Shown here in pieces: positions 17,941 through 26,743 of a stretch of DNA of 64,000 bases (position 1 is the stretch's first letter; each line of letters begins with the position of its first letter). The notes under the pieces are model-generated. The model saw only the letters and a list, made by a program, of their open reading frames with translations. It was not told where the DNA came from and made no database searches. The stretch is taken from assembly GCA_913062865.1 (NCBI GenBank), contig CAJXWO010000004.1, forward strand, positions 1-64,000, in the 5' to 3' direction. Both the position numbers and the translations under genes were made by a program. Source of the stretch: an uncultured Paracoccaceae bacterium (lineage in GTDB: Bacteria > Pseudomonadota > Alphaproteobacteria > Rhodobacterales > Rhodobacteraceae).

Positions 17941-18672
17941 TTACGCAAACACCCGGTAGTAGAGCCAGTCCGGCATGAATTGGCTGAGCCGGAAGACCCA
18001 GGAGAATACGGTGGGAAAGCTGCGCTTGAAGCTGTCGGTGTTCATATGCTCGAAGATCTCGCGCGCGCCTTCGTCCGGCTCCATGATAAAGGGCATGGCA
18101 AAGTCGTTCTTGTCGGTCAGCCGCGTCTTGACGAAGCCGGGGTTCACCACCTGCACCGACACGCCAGTCTTGCGCAGATCGCAATACATCGACTCGGCCA
18201 GCGCCATCACGCCCGCCTTGGAGGCAGAGTAGCCGATCGCCCCGGGCAGACCGCGAAAGCCCGACAGGCTGCCGGTCAAAACGATGTGACCCTGATCCTT
18301 TTCAACGAACTTGGGCACGATCGCACCCATCACGCGCATGGCGCCGGTAAAGTTCACATCCGCCATCAGATTGGCCTGCTCGGCATTCCATTCGGTAGCT
18401 TTCATGGGCCAGTAGACACCGGCCAGGAACACCACGCCGTCGATATCGCCCACCGCTTCGGCAGCCTTCGTCACGCTCTCGGCATCGCCGACATCCAAGG
18501 TCACGACCCGGGATTTTCCCGGCAGTTCGCCCGCAAGCTCGTTCAGGGGGTCCTCGCTACGGGCCGAAAGGATCAACTCGACGCCCGCGCGGCTCATCTT
18601 GTGGCACAGGGCCGCGCCCAGCCCCTCGCTCGCGCCGACGATCCAGTACCGTTTGCCCTGCCACTCAATCAC
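17941..18672 (-). CDS. Short-chain dehydrogenase/reductase, last gene of the ufaD operon (RSP_1087-like)
   Basis: The 243-residue SDR has the cofactor motif IVGASEGLGAAL (residues 11-22), the NAG-equivalent region VVFLAGVY, the catalytic serine in VLTGSLSGFRG and the YSASK catalytic pair at about residues 147-151. The start overlaps the DUF3833 stop by 4 bp. In Rhodobacter sphaeroides the matching gene is part of the sigma-E-dependent RSP_1087-1091 set induced by singlet oxygen. The substrate is unknown; lipid modification is plausible from context. Confidence 0.88.
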   Translation of the reverse strand: MIEWQGKRYWIVGASEGLGAALCHKMSRAGVELILSARSEDPLNELAGELPGKSRVVTLDVGDAESVTKAAEAVGDIDGVVFLAGVYWPMKATEWNAEQANLMADVNFTGAMRVMGAIVPKFVEKDQGHIVLTGSLSGFRGLPGAIGYSASKAGVMALAESMYCDLRKTGVSVQVVNPGFVKTRLTDKNDFAMPFIMEPDEGAREIFEHMNTDSFKRSFPTVFSWVFRLSQFMPDWLYYRVFA

Positions 18673-19235
18673 GCCAGATCCTTCCGTCGCATGGTGGCCA
18701 CCAACTCGGCCACCTTGATTCCATATTTGCGGAACTGGCTGCGGTTCACGATGGCGCCGTTGGGCGCCAGGTACATCCAGTCCACGGTGTCGAGCACATG
18801 GCCACCCGAATCTTCGGGCAGCTGAATGCGGTACTTCAGTTGTAGCGCAGAACCTTCCTGACGTCCCTCCCCTGTGCCGATCACGTCAGGGGCTTCGGCC
18901 TTGATCCGCCCGTCATTGCCGATGGTCAGGAACCATTCGCGATCCTGGGTGGCCCCGCTGTCATAGCGGAAGGTTTCGACCATGTGGCCCTTGTTGCCTT
19001 CCCAGGTGACGTTGAAATCTGCCTCGAACCGGGAACTGACACGACCCGTTGGGCCAAAGATCACGCCTTCGCAAGTAATCTCTCCGTTCAGGTGCTTGCG
19101 GATGTCCAGCTGTTGGCCCGGGCTGGTCATGTAATCCTTGGGCTCTTGCGCCGGAAAGTCGAAATAGCGCGTCTTGAGATAGCTTAGCGCCAGCATCAGC
19201 GCGACGCCCAGAAGAATGTATCCGATCGCTTCCAT
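18669..19235 (-). CDS. DUF3833 family protein (RSP_1088-like)
   Basis: The 188-residue protein has one N-terminal hydrophobic segment (about residues 4-22, IGYILLGVALMLALSYL), a likely membrane anchor or uncleaved signal. A beta-rich domain follows with the conserved HLNGEITCEGVIFGPTGRVSSRFEADF, then EWFLTIGNDGRIKA and DTVDWMYLAPNGAIVNRSQFRKYG. Function is unknown. Its fixed position in the sigma-E operon beside a fatty-acid-modifying flavoenzyme suggests envelope lipid chemistry or transport. Confidence 0.85.
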   Translation of the reverse strand: MEAIGYILLGVALMLALSYLKTRYFDFPAQEPKDYMTSPGQQLDIRKHLNGEITCEGVIFGPTGRVSSRFEADFNVTWEGNKGHMVETFRYDSGATQDREWFLTIGNDGRIKAEAPDVIGTGEGRQEGSALQLKYRIQLPEDSGGHVLDTVDWMYLAPNGAIVNRSQFRKYGIKVAELVATMRRKDLA

Positions 19236-19238
19236 GGG

Positions 19239-20471
19239 TCAGCTCCCTTTCAGCGGTGTGGCGGCCAGCAATGCGATGGCCATGAGTTTCAAAAGGCACG
19301 GCACACCCGCGTAAAGCAGGGTGAGCGTGGCCAGCGCGGACGCGTCGTTGTCGGCCCCGGCCCGGAACCCGGAGGCCTCAAGCAGGGGAAGTAGCGTGAC
19401 AGCGGCGAAGGCGAGGGTGAATTTCGAGACGAACGACCACAGGCCGAACCCTTGCGCCGCGCCGGGCGCGATCTGCGCCATCCGCGATGCGAACAGCGCC
19501 GGCAGGATGGTTAGGTCCGCGCCCAGTGCGGCACCCGAGATCACGCAGATCACGGCAAAGGCCAACGTGTCGCCCGGACCCAACGCCAGTACCCCGGCGA
19601 AAGCAAGGATCGACAGCACCATCGCGAAGACAAGCACGGGGCGCGCCCCACGCGTTTCGGCAAGGCGCCCCCAGAGCGGCGCGGCAAGGGCTGCCGACAG
19701 GAAGAAGATCAGCAACAGCGGCCCTTCCATGCCCGGCGCGGCAAGGCGGCTTTCAACAAAAAACAGAAAAAGGGTCGAAGTCACGGCAACCGGCGCCGCA
19801 TTGACCAGCGCGACCATGAGAAGACGGCGCGCGACCGTGTCGCCCAGAACCTCGCGCAGGCTCTCGGGAGCAGCCACGGGCGCAGCCATCCATTCACCAC
19901 GCATCGCCCACACCGCGGCGGCGGCCACGATACAAAAGCCCAGTGCAAACCCGGCGAAGGGGCTCTGCGTCGCCTGCATCAAAGCCACGGGCGCGATCGC
20001 CGCCACGCAGACACCCAGCAGGGCGCCGGTCTCGCGCCAGCGCGCGAGGCGCAGGTGCCCCTGCCCGGGCAGGCGGTCCGCCTTGGCCACGCCCTGCGCG
20101 TAGAACGTGATGGTCAGAAAGCTGAAGCCGGAAAACACCAACGTCAGGGTCAGGGCGAACCAGACAAGCGGCGCCACGGGCGGTGTCACCGCGAACAGTC
20201 CGAACATGCCCAGCGCCAGAACACCCGCACCCAAGGCAACCGACGTGCCGCGATAACTCCTGAGCCGCGCCGCGAGCTTGCCCAACAGCGGATCCTGCAC
20301 CACGTCGAGCAACCGCAACCCGAACAGAACCGACCCCAGCGCCGCAAGGCTCACGCCGTATTCATCGACGTAGAACTTGGGTGCATGGATATAAAGCGGC
20401 AGCCCCACCGAGGCGAGCAGCGCCGCGAACAGGGCATAGGCTCCCAGTCTGTCCGGTGCGGCATTGCTCAC
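19239..20471 (-). CDS. MFS transporter (GPH/MFS_2 type) of the ufaD operon (RSP_1089-like)
   Basis: This is a polytopic protein of 410 residues with about 12 hydrophobic segments. It resembles the glycoside-pentoside-hexuronide/MFS_2 group (VLFGLRLLDVVQDPLLGKLAARL near the N-terminus is the typical cytoplasmic loop). The frame is open to 20549, but a GTG at 20471 has GGAGGT just upstream and forms a GTGA overlap with the DUF1365 stop, so it is taken as the start. MFS_2 members include lipid and lysolipid carriers, which fits the operon's lipid theme; the cargo is not known. Confidence 0.85.
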   Translation of the reverse strand: MSNAAPDRLGAYALFAALLASVGLPLYIHAPKFYVDEYGVSLAALGSVLFGLRLLDVVQDPLLGKLAARLRSYRGTSVALGAGVLALGMFGLFAVTPPVAPLVWFALTLTLVFSGFSFLTITFYAQGVAKADRLPGQGHLRLARWRETGALLGVCVAAIAPVALMQATQSPFAGFALGFCIVAAAAVWAMRGEWMAAPVAAPESLREVLGDTVARRLLMVALVNAAPVAVTSTLFLFFVESRLAAPGMEGPLLLIFFLSAALAAPLWGRLAETRGARPVLVFAMVLSILAFAGVLALGPGDTLAFAVICVISGAALGADLTILPALFASRMAQIAPGAAQGFGLWSFVSKFTLAFAAVTLLPLLEASGFRAGADNDASALATLTLLYAGVPCLLKLMAIALLAATPLKGS

Positions 20472-21226
20472 CGTGTCACCTCCAACTCGGGTGGTTCGGG
20501 GCGGGCCCGGTAGCGCGCACCTTTGACGAAGAGTTTCAGGGCCTGCCAATGGATCAGCGCCAGCACCCGGCGCGACCCGAACGGGCGGCGCAGACAGGCG
20601 CGCAGGATGCCGCCATTCGACAGCGGTGTGCGGTGACCCACCAAAGTCGCGATCAACCCGCCCTTACCTTCTTGCGCATAGTCGATCCAGATGCCGATCC
20701 GGTCCTCCCGGATGTCGAAGCGGAAGGTGTAGCCGCCCTCGATCGGCTGGAAGGGCGAGACGTGAAACACCTTTTGTGCCTGCAAGCGGTCCTCGGGGGC
20801 GATCGGGCGCAGATCGGGGTGGAGGCAGAGATAGGAGTGCCGGTCACCGAAGGTATTGGTGACCTCGGCGATCACCGCGCACATTTCGCCCGCCTCGTTG
20901 TGGCACAGCCAGAAACTGACCGGGTTGAACACGTGACCCAGCACGCGCGGCTGGGTCAAAAGCTTGAGCGGGCCGTTCAAAGGCAACTGATGCTCTTGCA
21001 GCACCTCCCGCGCCCAGGCCGCGCCACGGCCCTCACCCGGCGCACCGCCATGGTCGCGATCCTGCACCGAGGTCAGGCCGCCGCCGTTCCGCCGGAACAG
21101 GCGCGGGGTGTCCAGATCGGCCTCGGCATCCAGCATGACGTAGTCGACGGTGTAGCGGAACGCGTTCTCTACCCCGCCCTTGCGCCCATGCCACGTGTAG
21201 CCGGCGATATGGTCGACCGTGCTCAT
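20468..21226 (-). CDS. DUF1365 family protein (RSP_1090-like)
   Basis: This is a 252-residue protein with the DUF1365 landmarks: RYTVDYVMLDAEADLDTPRLFRRN near the N-terminus, RVLGHVFNPVSFWLCHN at about residues 93-110, EVTNTFGDRHSYL, and KVFHVSPFQPIEGGYTFRF. The family is widely linked to an adjacent FAD-dependent oxidoreductase of the UfaD/cyclopropane-fatty-acid neighbourhood, but its reaction is unknown. It overlaps both neighbours by 4 bp. In R. sphaeroides the counterpart belongs to the singlet-oxygen sigma-E regulon. Confidence 0.88.
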   Translation of the reverse strand: MSTVDHIAGYTWHGRKGGVENAFRYTVDYVMLDAEADLDTPRLFRRNGGGLTSVQDRDHGGAPGEGRGAAWAREVLQEHQLPLNGPLKLLTQPRVLGHVFNPVSFWLCHNEAGEMCAVIAEVTNTFGDRHSYLCLHPDLRPIAPEDRLQAQKVFHVSPFQPIEGGYTFRFDIREDRIGIWIDYAQEGKGGLIATLVGHRTPLSNGGILRACLRRPFGSRRVLALIHWQALKLFVKGARYRARPEPPELEVTR

Positions 21227-22521
21227 TCGGCGGCGACCGGCATCATGTCGGCTTCGCGCATGGCGCGCACGACGTCCACCGCGCTGGCCAGACCGTCTTC
21301 GTGAAAGCCGTTCTTCATCCAGGCGCCGCAGAACCAGGTGCGGTGCGTACCGTTGAAATCCCGGATCGCCTGCTGGGCACCGATCACGCCCAGATCGTAG
21401 ACCGGATGATCCAGCGTCACCCTGTCATAGATCAGGTCTTCGCGGATGGGCTTGGTGCTGTTGAGCGTGACGAACATCGGATCGTTCTGCGGGATCGGCT
21501 GAAGCGAGTTCATCCAGTAGGTCATGTCGATGCAGTCGCCGGACTTGCCCGGCGCCTCGGTATAGACCCAGCTAGACCAGCAGGCGCGCCGCTTGGGCAT
21601 CACGCTGGTGTCGGCATGCAGGATGATGTCGTTGGGCTGATAGCGCACGTCCGACAGGGCAGCGTGCTCTTCCTCGCTCGGGTCAGACAAAAGCCGCAGC
21701 GACACATCCGAATGCGTCGCCATCACGACCTCGTCGAACGTTTCCCAGTCGCCTTGCGCCTTGATCTCGACACCCCCGGGCACCCGGCGGATCGTGTCGA
21801 TCGGGCAGCCCAGGCGGATGGTCACGCCCAGGTCGGTCAGCTTGCGTTCAAGCCGGGTGACATACTGGATGGAGCCGCCATCGACCGTGTACCACTGGTG
21901 CTGACCCGTCGCGCTGAGCAGTGCGTGGTTCTCGAAGAACCGCATCATCGCATACGCCGGAAAATCGAGTATCTTTTCTGTGGGCGTCGACCAGATCGCG
22001 CCGGACAAAGGTGTGATGTAGTAGTCGCGGAACCAAGGCCCGGTGCCCAAACGCTCCAACATCTGGCCCACGGTCATGTCCGGGTCGGCCTGCGCGGTGG
22101 CCAGCCCCTTGGCGTTGAACCGCATGATATCGCGGATCATGCGCAGGAAGGCCGGATTCGCCGCGTTGCGTTTCTGGGCGAACAACGCGCCCAGGCTGGC
22201 CAGACCGTATTCGACACGCCCGCCCGCCAGCGATGCACCAAAGCTCATGTTGCTCTTGGTGACCGGCACATCGAGTTCTTCGAAAAGCGCGGTCATGTGC
22301 GGGTAGTTCGTGTAGTTGAACACGATAAAGCCAGTGTCGACCGGCTGATCGCCATTCTTGCCGGCAACGACGGTGCGGGCATGGCCGCCAAGGCGCGGTT
22401 CGGCCTCGATCAGGGTCACATCATGGTCTTCGGCAAGGTACCGCGCGGCCCCCATGCCTGAAATGCCTGCCCCGATGACGGCGATCTTTTTGCGCCCGGG
22501 CACGGCGTTTTCGAATGGCAT
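21223..22521 (-). CDS. ufaD: FAD-dependent oxidoreductase, UfaD-like (furan fatty acid synthesis; RSP_1091-like)
   Basis: The 432-residue flavoprotein carries the dinucleotide motif IAVIGAGISGMGAARYLAEDHDVTLIEAEPRLGGHARTV at residues 13-51 and amine-oxidase-like features through the chain. The R. sphaeroides homologue UfaD (RSP_1091) is needed for the step that converts methylated unsaturated fatty acids on the way to furan fatty acids, made under singlet-oxygen stress. It leads a five-gene operon divergent from rpoE-chrR, the same order as RSP_1087-1093. GGAGAG lies 9 bases before the ATG. The gene name rests on synteny and family resemblance. Confidence 0.8.
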   Translation of the reverse strand: MPFENAVPGRKKIAVIGAGISGMGAARYLAEDHDVTLIEAEPRLGGHARTVVAGKNGDQPVDTGFIVFNYTNYPHMTALFEELDVPVTKSNMSFGASLAGGRVEYGLASLGALFAQKRNAANPAFLRMIRDIMRFNAKGLATAQADPDMTVGQMLERLGTGPWFRDYYITPLSGAIWSTPTEKILDFPAYAMMRFFENHALLSATGQHQWYTVDGGSIQYVTRLERKLTDLGVTIRLGCPIDTIRRVPGGVEIKAQGDWETFDEVVMATHSDVSLRLLSDPSEEEHAALSDVRYQPNDIILHADTSVMPKRRACWSSWVYTEAPGKSGDCIDMTYWMNSLQPIPQNDPMFVTLNSTKPIREDLIYDRVTLDHPVYDLGVIGAQQAIRDFNGTHRTWFCGAWMKNGFHEDGLASAVDVVRAMREADMMPVAAE

Positions 22522-22554
22522 GGGATAACTCTCCTTGGGTTGTTGGTTCGTGTG

Positions 22555-22584
22555 GTTCTACGCAAGCGCCGCGCGCGTGGATGA
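22555..22584 (-). promoter_or_regulatory. Candidate RpoE-dependent promoter of the ufaD operon
   Basis: On the minus strand TCATCC (22584-22579) is followed after 18 bases by TAGAAC (22560-22555), 34 bases before the ufaD start. It has the same geometry as the divergent rpoE promoter and one mismatch to the -35 element TGATCC of R. sphaeroides sigma-E. Confidence 0.45.
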
Positions 22585-22610
22585 AAAACGAAAAAAATAT
22601 CTCGGCCACG

Positions 22611-22640
22611 TGATCCAAGCGGCCGCCTGCTCCGTATCTT
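22611..22640 (+). promoter_or_regulatory. Candidate RpoE-dependent autoregulatory promoter of rpoE-chrR
   Basis: TGATCC at 22611-22616 is an exact match to the known -35 element of R. sphaeroides sigma-E promoters. It is followed by an 18-base spacer and TATCTT at 22635-22640. It lies 109 bases before the rpoE start, fitting the known autoregulation of this ECF group. Confidence 0.65.
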
Positions 22641-22749
22641 TGACATATTTACGCAAACCGATGCGCCTGAGAAAAGTGACGCATCCACGGCAGCGCTGGC
22701 CCGTGGTACCGCTGAAGCGTTAGAAATAGCGCGTGACGGAGCATCGGAT

Positions 22750-23307
22750 TTGACGGACGCAACAGACGCGCGGAGCGCATGGGTCACCCATGTCCTGCGC
22801 ATCAGGGACACAAGGGACCAGTCGGCATTCGCCGAGCTGTTCCAATATTTCGCCCCGCGGGTGAAGTCGTTCCTGATGCGATCCGGGGCCGACGCGACCC
22901 TTGCCGAAGAGTGCACGCAAGAGGTCATGGCGACCCTGTGGCACAAGGCGCATATGTTCGATCCGTCCCGCGCGAGCGTGGCCACATGGGTGTTCACCAT
23001 CGCGCGGAACCGCAAGATCGACGCGTTGCGAAAGCAGCGCAGACCAGAACCGGAAGAGCTGACATGGGGACCCGAGGCCGAACCCGACCCCCTGGACGTG
23101 TTGGCGCTGCAACAGGAAAGCACACAACTGGTCGAGGCCATCGCGGCCCTGCCGGAGAAACAGAGGGATTTGATCAAACGCGCCTATTTCGGCGATTTGT
23201 CACACGCGGAAATCGCGGAACAGACAGGTTTGCCCCTTGGCACGATCAAATCGAGGATCAGGTTGGCGCTGGAAAGGCTGCGCCACGAAATGAAGCGGAA
23301 GACATGA
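22750..23307 (+). CDS. rpoE: ECF sigma factor RpoE (ECF11, singlet-oxygen response)
   Basis: The 185-residue ECF sigma factor has region 2 (FAELFQYFAPRVKSFLMRSGADATLAEECTQEVMATLWHKAHMFDP, then ASVATWVFTIARNRKIDALRK) at about residues 27-97. Region 4 (LPEKQRDLIKRAYFGDLSHAEIAEQTGLPLGTIKSRIRLALERLR) is at about 134-178. The start is a TTG with GGAG 8 bases upstream, because no ATG or GTG fits the frame. The stop overlaps chrR by 4 bp. In R. sphaeroides RpoE is released from ChrR by singlet oxygen and activates the divergent lipid operon. Confidence 0.93.
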   Translation: MTDATDARSAWVTHVLRIRDTRDQSAFAELFQYFAPRVKSFLMRSGADATLAEECTQEVMATLWHKAHMFDPSRASVATWVFTIARNRKIDALRKQRRPEPEELTWGPEAEPDPLDVLALQQESTQLVEAIAALPEKQRDLIKRAYFGDLSHAEIAEQTGLPLGTIKSRIRLALERLRHEMKRKT

Positions 23308-23951
23308 CCAAGATCGCACATCACATGACCGACGAATTGCTGATGGGGTACGCCTCGGGCACGTTACCCGAAGCGTTCGCTCTGGCCGTGGCGACCCATA
23401 TCTCGCTGTGCGACGAGTGTCGTGCGGCAGTGGAAAGCTACGAGGCGCTGGGCGGCGGCGTTCTGGACGATCTTGAATGCGCGGAGTTGTCCGATGCCAG
23501 CCTCGAGGCGACGATGAATCTGATCGCCTCCATGGATCCGGAGCCGGTCGACATCAGCCCGGCGGGCGATCCCGTTCTGCCGGCACCTGTGTTGTCCTAT
23601 ATCGGCAAATCACTGGATGACGTGCGCTGGACTTCCGTTGGCATGGGCGTGAAGCAGGCCATCCTGAAAACGTCCAGCGATGCAAGTGCGCGTCTTCTTT
23701 ACATTCCGGCAGGCGTGGCGGTGCCCGATCACGGTCACCAAGGCACGGAAATCACGCTGGTGCTGAAAGGTGCCTTTTCTGACGAGCATTCCCGCTTTGC
23801 GCGCGGCGATGTAGAAATCGCGAATGAAGAGATGGAGCATACGCCGGTTGCCGATATCGGCGAAGACTGCATCTGCCTGGCGGTCACTGACGCACCGTTG
23901 AAATTCAACGCACTTCTTCCGCGTATCGCGCAGCCTTTCCTGCAGATCTGA
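23304..23951 (+). CDS. chrR: ChrR: zinc anti-sigma factor with cupin domain
   Basis: The 215-residue protein combines an N-terminal zinc anti-sigma domain with a C-terminal cupin. Visible ligands are His6/His7, His32, Cys36 and Cys39 (THISLCDECR) in the first, and His143, His145, Glu149 and His179 in the second. These match the two zinc sites of R. sphaeroides ChrR within one or two positions. The N-terminal part alone binds RpoE; the cupin is needed for the response to singlet oxygen. The ATGA overlap with rpoE gives co-translation of sigma and anti-sigma factor. Confidence 0.93.
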   Translation: MTKIAHHMTDELLMGYASGTLPEAFALAVATHISLCDECRAAVESYEALGGGVLDDLECAELSDASLEATMNLIASMDPEPVDISPAGDPVLPAPVLSYIGKSLDDVRWTSVGMGVKQAILKTSSDASARLLYIPAGVAVPDHGHQGTEITLVLKGAFSDEHSRFARGDVEIANEEMEHTPVADIGEDCICLAVTDAPLKFNALLPRIAQPFLQI

Positions 23952-23970
23952 CCCGCACGACGGCCAGTCG

Positions 23971-25014
23971 TCACCGGGACGGTTCAGAGGTAATCCGAAC
24001 CGCAGCACGCGCGTCGTCTAGAAGCTCTTGAGCATTCAGTCCGCGGGCGGCTATTTCGTCGGCCCAGTCTTCAATGACCGTCTCTCCGACCGCTCGGATC
24101 TCAGCCGTGACATCCTCGGACAAAGTGGCGATCTCGTTGCCCGAAGCCTCCATCGCCGCGCGGCCATCGGCATCGCCCTGATCGTGGGCCTGTCCGGCCC
24201 AGACCGATGCGTCGTAACCGGAATTCGCGTCGATCACGGCCCGCAAATCGGGCGGCAACCCTTCATACACCTCACGGTTCATCGCCCAGATGAAATACAG
24301 GTTGTAAAGCGACCGCTCACCGGACACGTCGGTCTGGCTGTCTGTCAGCTCGTCAAGTTTCAGCGATGGCGACATTTCCCACGTGATCACGCCACCATCG
24401 ACCACCCCCCGGGACAGGGCCTCGGGAAAGGCGGGCACGGGCATGCCGATCGGCGTAGCCCCCAACGCATCGAGCAACAGCGTTGCCGGGCGCGACGGTC
24501 CGCGCAGCTTGAGCCCCTGCAGATCCGCCACGCTTTCGGGCGCATCGCCTTTCTTGTGGATCAGACCACGGCCATGCATGTGCACCGCGATCACGTGGAC
24601 ATCGGAGAAATCGTCCATCAGGTGCTTTTGCGTGTAGACCCAAGCGGCTTTACTGGCCGCTTCGGCGGATTCGGGTACCATGAAGGGCAGTTCAAGCGCC
24701 TCGGCCTCGGGGAAGCGTCCGGGCTGGTAGCCCGGGATCACCCAGCCGCCGTCGATCACGCCATCGCGGATCAGGTCGTACTGGTTTTGCGCGCTGCCGC
24801 CCAGTTGCATAAAGGGAAAGATCTCGACCGTGATGCGCCCGTTCGACTCTGCCTCGACCTTCTCGGCCCAAGGCTCAATGAAGTATTTCGGGTTGGCCGA
24901 CTGGGGCGACACGAAATGCTGAAAGCGTAGCGTGACATCTTGCGCAAGCACGGGCGTGGCCGAGACAAGCAGTGCTGCGGAAAGCTTTGACAGGAACGCC
25001 AGGCGCATGGGCAA
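23971..25014 (-). CDS. TRAP transporter solute-binding protein, DctP family (orphan)
   Basis: The 347-residue periplasmic protein has a signal peptide (LAFLSKLSAALLVSATPVLAQ, cleavage at about residue 24) and a DctP fold. Signatures are LRFQHFVSPQSANPKYFIEPWAEKVEAESNGRI and LQGLKLRGPSRPATLLLDALGATPIGMPVPAFPEALSRGVVDG, in which the conserved arginine binds a carboxylate ligand. No DctQ or DctM membrane subunit lies nearby, so it must use a distant partner or serve as a sensor. It is convergent with chrR, 19 bases away. The ligand is unknown. Confidence 0.9.
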   Translation of the reverse strand: MPMRLAFLSKLSAALLVSATPVLAQDVTLRFQHFVSPQSANPKYFIEPWAEKVEAESNGRITVEIFPFMQLGGSAQNQYDLIRDGVIDGGWVIPGYQPGRFPEAEALELPFMVPESAEAASKAAWVYTQKHLMDDFSDVHVIAVHMHGRGLIHKKGDAPESVADLQGLKLRGPSRPATLLLDALGATPIGMPVPAFPEALSRGVVDGGVITWEMSPSLKLDELTDSQTDVSGERSLYNLYFIWAMNREVYEGLPPDLRAVIDANSGYDASVWAGQAHDQGDADGRAAMEASGNEIATLSEDVTAEIRAVGETVIEDWADEIAARGLNAQELLDDARAAVRITSEPSR

Positions 25015-25082
25015 CCCTCACTGATACTTGGACCTGTGCCCTAACAGGCGGGCCCGGCCGGGGCCATGCGACGCGATGCGCC

Positions 25083-25901
25083 TTAGCCGGTGGTATAGGT
25101 CGGGTGAAAAGTGCCCGCAGGTGAAAGCGTGAAGATCTCGCAGCCATCTGCCGTGACGCCGATGGAGTGCTCGAACTGCGCGCTGAGCGACTTGTCGCGG
25201 GTCACAGCGGTCCAGTCGTCGGCCAACACCTTGGTCTCGGGGCGGCCCAGGTTCACCATCGGTTCGATGGTGAAAAACATGCCCTCTTCCAGCACCGGGC
25301 CTGTCCCCGGGCGGCCATAATGCAGAACGTTGGGCGGGGCATGGAACACGCGTCCCAGCCCGTGCCCGCAGAAATCACGGACCACCGACATGCGCTGCGC
25401 CTCCACATAGGTCTGGATGGCATGGCCGATGTCACCGAACGTGTTGCCAGGCTTCACCGCCTCAATCCCGCGAAACAGGGCGTCATGGGTCACCTGGATC
25501 AGGCGTTCGGATTTTCGGCTCAGATTTCCGGCCACATACATGCGGCTGGTGTCGCCATACCAGCCATCGACGATCACGGTCACGTCGATGTTCAGGATAT
25601 CCCCATCCTTCAGCCGCTTGTCCCCGGGGATGCCATGGCACACCACATGGTTCACGCTGATGCAGCTGGCGTGCTGGTAGCCCTTGTAGCCGATCGTGGC
25701 CGAGGTCGCGCCAGCGGCCTCCACCCGGTCGGTGATGAAGCGGTCGATTGCGGCTGTGGTCTGGCCGACAAAGACATGTTCGGACACATCATCCAGGATC
25801 TCTGCCGCCAGCTTGCCCGCCGCGTGCATCCCGGCGAAATCCGCCTTTTCGTGAATGCGGATCCCGTCGCGCGTGGTTCTGCCTGTGTGCCGTTCGTCCA
25901 A
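25083..25901 (-). CDS. map: Methionine aminopeptidase, type I
   Basis: The enzyme removes the initiator methionine from nascent proteins. The five metal ligands of the pita-bread fold are in NIDVTVIVDGWYGDTSRMY (two Asp), GHGLGRVFHAPPNV (His), FFTIEPMV (Glu) and SAQFEHSIGV (Glu). A substrate histidine is in ISVNHVVCHGIP. The length of 272 residues is typical, with a short N-terminal extension. It is followed at its 5' side by sfsA on the same strand, 27 bases away, a pairing often seen in alphaproteobacteria. Confidence 0.96.
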   Translation of the reverse strand: MDERHTGRTTRDGIRIHEKADFAGMHAAGKLAAEILDDVSEHVFVGQTTAAIDRFITDRVEAAGATSATIGYKGYQHASCISVNHVVCHGIPGDKRLKDGDILNIDVTVIVDGWYGDTSRMYVAGNLSRKSERLIQVTHDALFRGIEAVKPGNTFGDIGHAIQTYVEAQRMSVVRDFCGHGLGRVFHAPPNVLHYGRPGTGPVLEEGMFFTIEPMVNLGRPETKVLADDWTAVTRDKSLSAQFEHSIGVTADGCEIFTLSPAGTFHPTYTTG

Positions 25902-25928
25902 AACGCTCTCCGTTCGATTGGCGCCTAT

Positions 25929-26651
25929 CTAGGCCGAATTCTCCGCCATGGCCAGAGGCAGCTGCCGCCCAAGCTGCACGCCGCCCGGGTCGATCCTTGT
26001 GTCGTAGCACAGGATTTCGACACCTGCCGCCCGGGCGCGCAGAACGCCTGCCGCGTAGGCAGGGTCAAGATCGGCGGCAAAGCCCAGCCGCCCACAATCG
26101 GTGCGCTGGACGAGGTAGAGCATGACCGCCCGGTGCCCCTGGGCCACCATCTGAGCCAGTTCCTCCAGGTGCTTGGCCCCGCGCGTGGTCACACAATCGG
26201 GAAACTCGGCCAAATCGCCCCGGCGCAGCAGGTGCACGTTCTTGACCTCGACATAGGCGTCGGGCAGGCCGCCCTCGGTTAGCACGAAATCGACCCGGCT
26301 GTTCTTGCCATATTTCACCTCGGCCCGGACGCCTGTGTAATCGGCCAAGGGCGCGATGGCGCGGCCTCTCAGCGCCTCGCCCACCACGCGGTTGGGCACA
26401 CCTGTGTCGATCCCGGCCCAGTGCCCGCCGCCCAGCTCGACCAGCCGCCAGCCATAGCGCAGCTTTTTCTTCGGGTCGTCATTGGGCTCCAACCAACAGC
26501 GCAGCCCCGGTTCTTTCAGCCCCAGCATCGCGCCCGGGTTCGGGCAATGGGCGCGCACCTCTTCGCCTGTGTCCTCGATCACCATGTCCGACAGGAACCG
26601 GTTGTAGCGCCGGATCAGGCGCGCGGGGATCAGGGGGCGGGGAAACTGCAT
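25929..26651 (-). CDS. sfsA: SfsA family DNA/sugar-fermentation stimulation protein
   Basis: The 240-residue protein has SfsA hallmarks: RRYNRFLSDMVIEDTGEEVRAHCPNPGAMLGL at the N-terminus (OB-fold), YGKNSRVDFVLTEGGLPDAYVEVKNVHLLRRG (nuclease-like core with the D-ExK pattern) and MLYLVQRTDCGRLGFAADLDPAYA. E. coli SfsA was named for stimulating maltose fermentation; the core resembles a restriction-endonuclease fold. Met at 26651 is chosen over the frame to 26804, which crosses the promoter of the divergent CinA-like gene. Confidence 0.92.
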   Translation of the reverse strand: MQFPRPLIPARLIRRYNRFLSDMVIEDTGEEVRAHCPNPGAMLGLKEPGLRCWLEPNDDPKKKLRYGWRLVELGGGHWAGIDTGVPNRVVGEALRGRAIAPLADYTGVRAEVKYGKNSRVDFVLTEGGLPDAYVEVKNVHLLRRGDLAEFPDCVTTRGAKHLEELAQMVAQGHRAVMLYLVQRTDCGRLGFAADLDPAYAAGVLRARAAGVEILCYDTRIDPGGVQLGRQLPLAMAENSA

Positions 26652-26743
26652 GGGGCAGAGGTAGCCAGCCGACCCGCCGTTGGAAAGCCCAAACCGATCC
26701 GCTACTGTCCGCCGCAAACCGCCCCCTTCGGACAGGAGTGACC

